A stretch of DNA of 64,000 nt from NCBI RefSeq assembly GCF_039541075.1, contig NZ_BAABFN010000001.1:682001-746000 (forward strand), read 5' to 3'. The first letter of the stretch is position 1. Every line of letters starts with the position of its first letter. Position numbers and translations under genes: made by a program. This DNA is from Compostibacter hankyongensis (lineage in GTDB: Bacteria > Bacteroidota > Bacteroidia > Chitinophagales > Chitinophagaceae). This document shows positions 33,722-41,336 of this stretch, piece by piece. The notes under the pieces were generated by a model that saw nothing but the letters and a program-made list of their open reading frames with translations, ran no database searches and was not told the DNA's origin.

Positions 33722-34852
33722 ATGCAACCGAAATACCACAAATACATCTCTATGCAACGCCTTTTTATCATCAGCGGCATGGCGCTCTTGCTGGCTGCCT
33801 GCCAGTCCAAACCGGGTAACAAACAGGAACAGCTGAAACAGCTGAAAACGCAGCGTGATGCGCTGAACAAACAGATCGCTGCCCTGGAAGCTACCGTGGG
33901 AGATTCCCAGACTGTCAAGGCTATTCCCGTCTCTGTTATGGCGCTACACCCCTCGGAGTTCAGGAATTATATCCAGGTACAGGGCCGGGTGGATGCGGAA
34001 GAAAATGCCGGTGTTACCCCTGAGGCGCCGGGTGTGATTACAGGCATCTTTGTAAAGGCCGGACAGCATGTAGGCAAGGGCCAGGTATTGGCTCAGATTG
34101 ATGACAAGGTAGTCCGCCAGCAGATCGCACAGGCGCAGAGCCAGCTGGATTATGCGAAAAACCTGTATGGCCGGCAAAAAAATCTCTGGGACCAGAACAT
34201 TGGTACCGAAGTACAGATGCTGACGGCAAAAAACAACTATGAGAGCGCGCAGAAGCAGGTGGCCGTATTGCAGTCCCAGCTCAGTACCTACAAGATCAAA
34301 TCTCCGGTAAGCGGTACAGTGGATAATGTAACGGCCAAGATCGGGGACGCAGCCCAGCCGGGTATGGTGGTAATGCGGGTAGTCAATACCAGCGACCTGA
34401 AGGTAAAAGGAGAAATCGGAGAATCCTATATCTCAAAGGTAAAGAACGGAGGCCCCGTAGATATCATCTTCCCCGATACGCAGGATACGCTGCATACCCG
34501 GATATCCTATGCCGGAAGGGTCATTGATCAGTCCAGCCGGGCTTTTAACATAGAGATCCGCCTGCCCAACAGCAACAAGTATCATCCCAATATGCTGGCC
34601 GTCATCAAAGTGATCAGCTATACCAGCAAGGACGCCCTGACGATCCCGATCAGCGTAATTCAGCATGCGGCGGATGGGGATTATGTTTATGTGGCAGACC
34701 AGAACAAAGCCAAAAGAGTGAAGATAACCGTAGGCCAGCGTTATAACGGACAGGCGGAAATCACCTCCGGACTCAAGGAGGGAGATCAGGTCATCACCGC
34801 CGGTTTTGAATCCGTCGGCGAGGGCAACCCGCTGGAAATAGTGAATGGATAA
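33722..34852 (+). CDS. RND membrane fusion (periplasmic adaptor) lipoprotein
   Basis: 376 residues of the HlyD/AcrA type. Lipobox 'ALLLAAC' (Cys about 27). A coiled coil is visible early ('EQLKQLKTQRDALNKQIAAL'). The split barrel-sandwich domain carries 'TPEAPGVITGIFVKAGQHVG' and 'STYKIKSPVSGTVDN', followed by a beta-barrel and membrane-proximal domain ('VTITVGQRYNGQ'-like 'KRVKITVGQRYNGQAEITSG'). It links the RND pump to TolC. Part of the same operon. Confidence 0.93.
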   Translation: MQPKYHKYISMQRLFIISGMALLLAACQSKPGNKQEQLKQLKTQRDALNKQIAALEATVGDSQTVKAIPVSVMALHPSEFRNYIQVQGRVDAEENAGVTPEAPGVITGIFVKAGQHVGKGQVLAQIDDKVVRQQIAQAQSQLDYAKNLYGRQKNLWDQNIGTEVQMLTAKNNYESAQKQVAVLQSQLSTYKIKSPVSGTVDNVTAKIGDAAQPGMVVMRVVNTSDLKVKGEIGESYISKVKNGGPVDIIFPDTQDTLHTRISYAGRVIDQSSRAFNIEIRLPNSNKYHPNMLAVIKVISYTSKDALTIPISVIQHAADGDYVYVADQNKAKRVKITVGQRYNGQAEITSGLKEGDQVITAGFESVGEGNPLEIVNG

Positions 34853-34873
34853 TTATACATGAATTCCTGAATC

Positions 34874-37800
34874 ATGCAAGACATCGCAAAAGAATTTAAA
34901 CCCTCGAGCTGGGCGATCAACAACCGCACCAGTATCTATATCATCACCATCATCATCACGCTGGCGGGTCTGCTGGTCTATAACGGGCTGCCCAAGGAGC
35001 AGTTTCCCGAGATCACCATCCCCACCATCTATGTGACCACCCAGTATCCGGGTACCTCTCCGGAGAACATGGAAAAGCTGGTGACCAAGGAGATCGAAAA
35101 GCAATGTAAATCCCTGAAGGGCCTGAAAAGGATCACGAGCAATTCCTTCCAGGATTTTTCCATGGTAAAAGTGGAATTCAATACGGACGTGGATATCGTC
35201 GCGGCCAAGCAGGAGGTGAAGGACGCCGTGGACAAGGCCAGGGCGACGACCACCTTTCCCAAGGACCTTCCGCAGGCGCCCGATGTGCTGGACGTCAACC
35301 TTTCGGACCTGCCCATTCTCTATGTGAACATATCCGGGGATTATGATCTCAAGAAGCTGAAGGACTATGCAGACGATATCCAGGACCGGATCGAGGCCAT
35401 TCCGGAGATCAACCGGGTGGACATCGCCGGCGCGCTGGACCGGGAAGTGCAGATCGACCTGGATATGAACAAGATGGCGGCGGCGAAAATATCCTTTCAG
35501 AATATAAAGGACGCCGTATCCGCCGAAAACATCACCACCTCCGGCGGAACCGTGAAGATGAACGGAGAACGCCGGGATGTGACGCTCAAGCAGGAATTCT
35601 CCAATGCGGCGCAGATCGGCAACCTGATCATCCGCTCCCCGGCGGGCGGGCAGGTATACCTGAAAGATATCGCGGCTGTAAAGGATACCTTCAAGGAGCA
35701 GGAAAGCTATGCCCGTCTCGGTGCAAAGCCGGTGATCACGCTGAACATCGTTAAACGCAGCGGCACCAACCTCATCGAAGCCTCGGATCATGTGCGCCAG
35801 GTGGTGCAGGATATGCAAAACACGGTATTGCCCAAGAACCTGAATATCGTGATCACGGGCGATCAATCCGATCTCACGCGCACCACCCTGCACGACCTGA
35901 TCAATACCATCATCATCGGGTTCGTCCTGGTGACGCTGATCCTGATGTTCTTTATGGGCGTCACCAATGCCATATTTGTCGGCCTGTCCGTACCGCTGTC
36001 CATGTTCATCGCCTTCATGGTCATGCCCTCGTTCGGCTTTACGATGAACATGATCGTGCTCTTCTCGTTCCTGCTGGCGCTGGGTATCGTGGTGGACGAC
36101 GCCATCGTGGTGATCGAGAATACCCACCGCATCTTTGACAACGGCAAGATGCCTATCATGCAGGCGGCAAAAACAGCCACCGGCGAAGTATTCCTTCCCG
36201 TGCTGGCGGGTACCCTCACTACGCTGGCGCCCTTCGTGCCGCTGCTCTTCTGGAAGGGCATCGTGGGGAAATTTATGTTCTTCCTGCCGTTGACCCTGAT
36301 CATTACCCTGCTGGCCTCCCTCGTCGTGGCCTATATCATTAACCCGGTATTTGCGGTGGACTTTATGAAGCCGCATGAGCATGGAGGGCCGAAGAAATCG
36401 AAATGGACAAAGGGAATGAAGATCACCTGTGTAGTCCTCCTGGCCCTGGCCCTTATCTTTTATGTATTCGGCAGCTTTGGCATGGGCAATTTCACGGTGT
36501 TCCTGCTGCTGCTGTACCTGCTGAACAAATTTGTGCTGGAAAAGCTGGTGGAGAAATTCCAGACCCGTGTATGGCCCGGTGTGCAGCGGCGGTATGTGAA
36601 CCTGCTGAAAAGGGTGCTGAAAAGCCCGGGCTGGATGATGACCGGCATGCTGGTGCTGTTTGTCCTGTCGTTTATCTTCTTTGCCGTGCGCGGCCCCAAG
36701 GTGGAATTCTTCCCCGAATCGGACCCCAATTTCGTATATGTATACCTGAAGATGCCGATCGGCACCGACCAGGCGCATACCAATGAAGTGCTGGAAGAAG
36801 TGGAAGGAAGGGTGAACAAAGTGCTGGGTATCGATTATGCCAAAGGAAAGGAGAACCCGGTGGTGACCTCCGTGATCTCCAACGTAACCATTGCCGCCGC
36901 CGATCCGATGAGCGACGACAACTTCGGTCCGCACTATAACCTCGGTAAGATCACCGTATCCTTTGTGCAGTACAATCAGCGGCATGGGGTCTCCACCCAG
37001 AAATACCTGGACCAGATCAGAGAAGCCGTAAAAGGTATTCCCGGGGCCGAGATCGCTGCGGACAAGGAGCAGGGCGGCCCTCCCGTCGGCAAGCCCATCG
37101 TGGTGGAGATCACCGGCGACAACCTGGACACCCTCATCGCCACTTCGCAGAAGCTGCAGCAGTTTATCAAACGGCAGAATATCGGGGGGATCGAGGAGCT
37201 GCGTTCCGATTTTGACAACAACAAGCCCGAGCTGGTGTTTGACCTGAATCGCGAGTTTGCCAACCGGCAGGGGATATCAACCGGACAGATCGGCTTTGCC
37301 CTGCGCAGCGCCATCTTCGGCACGGAGATCAGCCGTTTCCGGGATCCGAACGAAGACGACGATTTTCCCATCAACATGCGGGTACGCGAAGATCAGCGCT
37401 ATAATGTGGATCTGATCCGCAATATGGTCATCACCTATCAGGATATGAATATGAACGGGGCCATACGGCAGGTGCCTATCTCCTCCCTGGCAGATATTCA
37501 TTACTCCAGCACCTACGGCGGCATCAAACGGAAAGACCAGAAGCGGATCATCAGTCTTACCTCCAATGTGCTGGGCGGATATAACGCCAACGAGGTGGTA
37601 AAGAATATCCAGGATGCGATCGCGCAATACCATTTCCCGGCCGGCATTTCCGCCACCATGGGCGGCGACCAGCAGGATCAGCAGGAAACCATGTCCTTCC
37701 TGCAGGCGGCCATGCTGGTAGCCATCGGGCTGATCTTCCTGATCCTGGTTACCCTGTTCAACTCCCTCAGCAAACCTTTGATCATTATCAGCGAAGTAGT

Positions 37801-38371
37801 GTTCAGCATTATCGGCGTGCTGATCGGGGTGGCCCTCTTTAAGATGAGCATCTCCATCGTAATGTCCGGCGTCGGGCTGATCGCGCTGGCGGGTATCGTG
37901 GTGCGTAACGGTATCCTGCTGGTGGAATTCACCGACCTCATGCTGGCGCAGGGCATGCCGCTGAAGGAGGCGCTGCTGGAAGCGGGCAAAACGAGGATGA
38001 CGCCGGTGATCCTGACGGCCACGGCTACCATACTGGGGCTTATTCCCCTCGCGGTAGGCATGAACATCGACTTTGTAGCGCTCTTCTCGGAACTCAACCC
38101 GCACCTCTTTTTCGGCGGCGACAACGCCGATTTCTGGGGGCCGCTGTGCTGGACGATGATCTTCGGCCTCATCTTCGCCACCTTCCTTACGCTGGTGCTG
38201 GTGCCGGTGATGTACCTGATGATGGTGCGCCTGACGCCCATGCGGGATTTCTTTGGCGGAAAATGGGTGGTATACACCCTGCTGCTGCCTCCTGTGTTCC
38301 TCCTCCTGTATGTGGCTTACCGGATATGGGGCAGGGAATACCGCCGCCAGCATTATGTGGTATTAGAATAA
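34874..38371 (+). CDS. RND-family efflux permease (AcrB/MexF type)
   Basis: 1165 residues; inner membrane proton-driven pump. N-terminal helix ('SIYIITIIITLAGLLVYNGL'), porter domains, and the proton-relay aspartates Asp408-Asp409 in 'LGIVVDDAIVVIEN'. A second half repeats the topology, with 'MSISIVMSGVGLIALAGIVV' and 'GKTRMTPVILTATATILGLI'. The length is about 120 residues above AcrB, mostly from extra segments in the second half and a C-terminal transmembrane tail. The sequence resembles multidrug pumps rather than heavy-metal CusA types; the substrate is unknown. A terminator follows. Confidence 0.95.
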   Translation: MQDIAKEFKPSSWAINNRTSIYIITIIITLAGLLVYNGLPKEQFPEITIPTIYVTTQYPGTSPENMEKLVTKEIEKQCKSLKGLKRITSNSFQDFSMVKVEFNTDVDIVAAKQEVKDAVDKARATTTFPKDLPQAPDVLDVNLSDLPILYVNISGDYDLKKLKDYADDIQDRIEAIPEINRVDIAGALDREVQIDLDMNKMAAAKISFQNIKDAVSAENITTSGGTVKMNGERRDVTLKQEFSNAAQIGNLIIRSPAGGQVYLKDIAAVKDTFKEQESYARLGAKPVITLNIVKRSGTNLIEASDHVRQVVQDMQNTVLPKNLNIVITGDQSDLTRTTLHDLINTIIIGFVLVTLILMFFMGVTNAIFVGLSVPLSMFIAFMVMPSFGFTMNMIVLFSFLLALGIVVDDAIVVIENTHRIFDNGKMPIMQAAKTATGEVFLPVLAGTLTTLAPFVPLLFWKGIVGKFMFFLPLTLIITLLASLVVAYIINPVFAVDFMKPHEHGGPKKSKWTKGMKITCVVLLALALIFYVFGSFGMGNFTVFLLLLYLLNKFVLEKLVEKFQTRVWPGVQRRYVNLLKRVLKSPGWMMTGMLVLFVLSFIFFAVRGPKVEFFPESDPNFVYVYLKMPIGTDQAHTNEVLEEVEGRVNKVLGIDYAKGKENPVVTSVISNVTIAAADPMSDDNFGPHYNLGKITVSFVQYNQRHGVSTQKYLDQIREAVKGIPGAEIAADKEQGGPPVGKPIVVEITGDNLDTLIATSQKLQQFIKRQNIGGIEELRSDFDNNKPELVFDLNREFANRQGISTGQIGFALRSAIFGTEISRFRDPNEDDDFPINMRVREDQRYNVDLIRNMVITYQDMNMNGAIRQVPISSLADIHYSSTYGGIKRKDQKRIISLTSNVLGGYNANEVVKNIQDAIAQYHFPAGISATMGGDQQDQQETMSFLQAAMLVAIGLIFLILVTLFNSLSKPLIIISEVVFSIIGVLIGVALFKMSISIVMSGVGLIALAGIVVRNGILLVEFTDLMLAQGMPLKEALLEAGKTRMTPVILTATATILGLIPLAVGMNIDFVALFSELNPHLFFGGDNADFWGPLCWTMIFGLIFATFLTLVLVPVMYLMMVRLTPMRDFFGGKWVVYTLLLPPVFLLLYVAYRIWGREYRRQHYVVLE

Positions 38372-38398
38372 AGATTTTTATAGTAGCAGGTTTAACGG

Positions 38399-38426
38399 AA
38401 AGCCGGGGTAGTCTTGCCCCGGCTTT
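38399..38426 (+). terminator. Terminator of the efflux operon
   Basis: AAAGCCGGGG, 8-nt loop, CCCCGGCTTT: 10-bp perfect arms followed by ATTTGTATTTTG. It is 27 nt after the RND stop codon. Confidence 0.8.
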
Positions 38427-38592
38427 ATTTGTATTTTGCAGTAGACTATGCCTCATGAAAACGAGCATGATAATATTTATCGCACAGAAGTATATTAATG
38501 TGCGAGGTTTATCTCGCTCATAATGGATTTTATAATAGGTCTCGATGCAGCTTCGCAGTCATCCGACCATTGAAAAAGATAATTATTAACGG

Positions 38593-39198
38593 ATGAAAGC
38601 GTTGCTGCTCATCGATATCCAGTATGATTTCCTGCCGGGCGGCGCCCTCGAAGTGCCGGGCGGAGACCGCATTATCCCGGTCGTGAACCGGCTGCAGCCC
38701 CTGTTTGATCTGGTAGTGGCTACACAGGACTGGCATCCGCCGGATCATAAAAGTTTTGCCCGGAACCATCCGGGCAAAAAGGTTTTTGAACAGGTGGAGC
38801 TGGAAGGATTACCACAGGTCTTGTGGCCGGCACATTGTGTGCAGGAGACGCAGGGAGCAGAAATTTCCGCGGAAATTTCCCAGCATCATATAGCGGCTGT
38901 CTTCCGCAAGGGAATGGATCCGGCAATAGACAGCTATAGCGGATTTTATGACAACGGGCATCGCCGCAGCACCGGTCTGGCCGCCTATCTGCAGGGCATG
39001 CAGGTTCATGAAATATATCTCGCCGGTCTGGCCGCCGATATCTGTGTGTTTTTTACCGCCCTGGACAGTCTGGCTGCGGGCTTTGATACGGTGATCATCG
39101 AAGATGCCGCTCAGGCGCTAAAAGAGGAAGATTATAAAAAAGCCATGCAGCGCTTCCGCGATGCGGGCGGACGGCTGCTGCGGAGCACACAGCTGTAG
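38593..39198 (+). CDS. pncA: Nicotinamidase / isochorismatase family
   Basis: 201 residues. Hydrolyses nicotinamide to nicotinate for NAD salvage, in the cytoplasm. The catalytic triad is visible as Asp8 ('LLLIDIQYDF'), Lys106 ('FRKGMDP') and Cys151 ('LAADICVFFTALD'). The metal site is probably Asp46 and His48 ('TQDWHP') with His81 ('WPAHCV'). Length and motifs match PncA more closely than other isochorismatase-like hydrolases. Single gene closed by a strong hairpin. Confidence 0.93.
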   Translation: MKALLLIDIQYDFLPGGALEVPGGDRIIPVVNRLQPLFDLVVATQDWHPPDHKSFARNHPGKKVFEQVELEGLPQVLWPAHCVQETQGAEISAEISQHHIAAVFRKGMDPAIDSYSGFYDNGHRRSTGLAAYLQGMQVHEIYLAGLAADICVFFTALDSLAAGFDTVIIEDAAQALKEEDYKKAMQRFRDAGGRLLRSTQL

Positions 39199-39240
39199 TT
39201 GGTGCGCGGGTATATGCTGTACAACAGCGTACAACGAAAA

Positions 39241-39275
39241 AACGTGGAAGAACGCCGCAGGCGTTCTTCCACGTT
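39241..39275. terminator. Strong hairpin terminator after pncA
   Basis: AACGTGGAAGAACGCC, loop GCA, GGCGTTCTTCCACGTT: 16-bp perfect arms. It lies between the convergent pncA and lipoprotein genes. Confidence 0.8.
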
Positions 39276-39279
39276 CGTA

Positions 39280-39309
39280 TTTTACCGTTTTCTTGCTTGT
39301 ACGGTAAAA
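39280..39309 (-). terminator. Terminator of the Pro/Ser-rich lipoprotein gene
   Basis: TTTTACCGT and ACGGTAAAA arms (9 bp) with a 12-nt loop, 4 nt past the lipoprotein stop codon. Confidence 0.6.
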
Positions 39310-39313
39310 GACG

Positions 39314-39607
39314 TTATTGCGGTCCCATCGGCGAGGATCCTCCTGCAGGCGGCGGCGAAGAAGGGCTCGGGTTCATCGGGCTGCTGCCGGGTGTGGAAGG
39401 ACTGGCTCCGGGATTAGGCGTGGATGTCGGCGGCATGGGCGAAGTGCTGGACGGCGGCAGGTTGTTCATATTGTTATCTGCCGGCGGCATGGATTGCATC
39501 GTGCTGTCGGCATTGCCATTGCCGCTGCTGTTGCGTGTAGAGCTGCATGCAGCCAGAAAAGCCGCTGCTACCAGGATCGTAATCCCGGGTCTTAAGATCT
39601 TTTTCAT
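39314..39607 (-). CDS. Pro/Ser-rich small lipoprotein
   Basis: 97 residues. Lipobox 'AAFLAAC' (Cys about 21). The rest is low-complexity Ser/Pro/Asn/Gly/Met with no charged residues after about residue 47 ('NPGASPSTPGSSPMNPSPSS'). It is predicted to be disordered and attached to a membrane. It may be a linker-like surface or periplasmic protein. No family recognised. The clean signal peptide and matching terminator argue that it is a real gene. Confidence 0.65.
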   Translation of the reverse strand: MKKILRPGITILVAAAFLAACSSTRNSSGNGNADSTMQSMPPADNNMNNLPPSSTSPMPPTSTPNPGASPSTPGSSPMNPSPSSPPPAGGSSPMGPQ

Positions 39608-39730
39608 GGGGGTTCTCTTTTAAGTGTTCACAGAGAAGGACACAAACATCGTGCCTCTAACGGAGACGCCATTTCCGCAGGGAGCCGGAATCGTTATATT
39701 TTTTATACATTTATTCCAAAATAACCGTAA

Positions 39731-40009
39731 ATGGAGCTTACTTTCAGCATTATACCCACCACCGGTGAGTTTCTTATCTACCGGGACAAGGTAAATAGCC
39801 GCTATGTCGGTATTCCGCATGAGGATATGATAGACGTGCGTAAATTGAAAAACGCCTTTGGCGAGTACGATAAGATTCCCCCCGATCAGACGGTACGGGC
39901 TGTGCCGCTGCAGGTGCAGGCCGATCAGAACACGGTGGTGCTGGATGCGGACCGGGTAGAGGAGCTGCCCTGTAATTGTCTGGAAACGGTGAGCGTGCTA
40001 CTGCCATGA
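39731..40009 (+). CDS. Hypothetical protein, unknown function
   Basis: 92 residues, no signal peptide or transmembrane segment. It starts 'MELTFSIIPTTGEFLIYRD' and ends 'NTVVLDADRVEELPCNCLET'. Mixed alpha/beta content is likely. It lies upstream of the DctA-type symporter (43 nt gap), so cotranscription is possible. I recognise no family. An ATG start and a sensible amino-acid composition support a real gene. Confidence 0.55.
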   Translation: MELTFSIIPTTGEFLIYRDKVNSRYVGIPHEDMIDVRKLKNAFGEYDKIPPDQTVRAVPLQVQADQNTVVLDADRVEELPCNCLETVSVLLP

Positions 40010-40052
40010 TTCCTGCCTTTAAATTTGAAATAACCGCGCTAAACCTGGCCTT

Positions 40053-41330
40053 TTGAGACTGTTACGCAACCTCACCTTTCAGGTGATCTGCGCCATCATC
40101 CTCGGCGTGGCGATCGGGATCTGCGCCCCCCAGGCAGCCGTGAAGCTGAAGCCGGCGGGGGATGTGTTCATCAACATGATCCGCATGCTGATCGCCCCCA
40201 TTATTTTCCTGACCATCGTGCTGGGCATCGGCAGGATGGAGAGCCTGAAAAAGGTGGGCCGTGTGGGTGGCAAAGCCATCCTTTATTTTGAGCTGGTGAC
40301 TACCTTTGCCCTGCTGATCGCCGTGGTGCTGGCCAACCTCATCAAGCCGGGACGGGGTATTTCCGCGGACCGTATACAGCTCCCCGATATCCGGCAATAT
40401 GCGGATCAGGCTGCCCATATGAACTGGGTAGATTTCTTTTTGCATATCGTGCCCGAAAATTTCATCGAGGCTTTTGCCAAAGGGGATATCCTGCAGATAC
40501 TTTTCTTTTCCATCCTCTTCGGGGTGGCCTTGTCCAAAATGGGCAAATGGAAGGAGGGGCTTATCCAGACTTTTGAACGGCTGTCCGGGGTGTTTTTTAT
40601 CATGCTGCGCTTTATCATGAAGCTGGCGCCGCTGGGTGCGCTCGGGGGCATGGCTTATACCATCGGTAAGTTCGGCTGGGAGGCCCTGCTGCCTATGGGC
40701 AAGCTGATGATAAGCGTGTACAGCACAATGCTGATCTTTATTTTCGTGGTGCTGAACCTGCTGCTGCGTTATTACCGGGTGAGCCTCTGGAAATTTCTCG
40801 GATACATCCGGGAAGAGCTGCTGCTGGTATTGGGTACCTCTTCCTCCGAGTCGGTATTGCCCCAGATCATGGAAAAGCTGGAGCATATGGGCTGTGCCAA
40901 GCCGGTAGTGGGATTGGTGGTGCCTACCGGTTACTCTTTCAACCTGGACGGCACAACGATTTATATGGCCATGAGCACCATCTTCCTGGCCCAGGTATTC
41001 CATATCCACCTCAGCATCAGCCACCAGCTTTCGATCATCCTGATCCTCATGCTTACCTCCAAGGGGGCGGCAGGGGTTACGGGCAGCGGCTTTATCGTGC
41101 TGGCTTCCACGCTTGCCGCCACCAAGGTCATTCCGGTGGAAGGCATGGCGGTGCTGCTGGGGGTAGACCGTTTTATGTCCGAATCGCGCGCGCTGACCAA
41201 TATCATCGGCAACGGGGTGGCCACCATCTTTATTGCCAATAATGAAAAGGCGTTTGACCGGCAGAAAATGGAAGAAGCCTTTAACCGTCATGCGACGGGG
41301 CGGGGGTCTGCCGGGGACGAGCCGGGATAG
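40053..41330 (+). CDS. Dicarboxylate/amino acid:cation symporter (DAACS family)
   Basis: 425 residues starting with TTG; the next in-frame ATG is deep inside helix 2. Sodium- or proton-coupled import of C4-dicarboxylates or glutamate/aspartate. Family marks: 'MIRMLIAPIIFLTIVLGIG', the serine-rich hairpin 'LLLVLGTSSSESVLPQIM', 'VPTGYSFNLDGTTIYMAMST' in TM7, 'TSKGAAGVTGSGFIVLASTL' in HP2, and 'LGVDRFMSESRALTNIIGNG' in TM8. Closest to DctA/GltP. The stop lies 6 nt from the convergent leuS stop. Confidence 0.93.
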   Translation: MRLLRNLTFQVICAIILGVAIGICAPQAAVKLKPAGDVFINMIRMLIAPIIFLTIVLGIGRMESLKKVGRVGGKAILYFELVTTFALLIAVVLANLIKPGRGISADRIQLPDIRQYADQAAHMNWVDFFLHIVPENFIEAFAKGDILQILFFSILFGVALSKMGKWKEGLIQTFERLSGVFFIMLRFIMKLAPLGALGGMAYTIGKFGWEALLPMGKLMISVYSTMLIFIFVVLNLLLRYYRVSLWKFLGYIREELLLVLGTSSSESVLPQIMEKLEHMGCAKPVVGLVVPTGYSFNLDGTTIYMAMSTIFLAQVFHIHLSISHQLSIILILMLTSKGAAGVTGSGFIVLASTLAATKVIPVEGMAVLLGVDRFMSESRALTNIIGNGVATIFIANNEKAFDRQKMEEAFNRHATGRGSAGDEPG

Positions 41331-41336
41331 CCGGGC

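Noticed and set aside
34853..36985. 710-codon open frame on the minus strand antisense to the RND pump gene
   Set aside because: Its product is His/Asp/Gln-rich without any fold-like pattern, while the plus strand encodes a complete RND permease. It is a shadow of the GC-biased third codon position.
40062..41291. 409-codon frame antisense to the dicarboxylate symporter
   Set aside because: It is rich in His, Gln and Asp, as expected from reading a membrane protein gene backwards.
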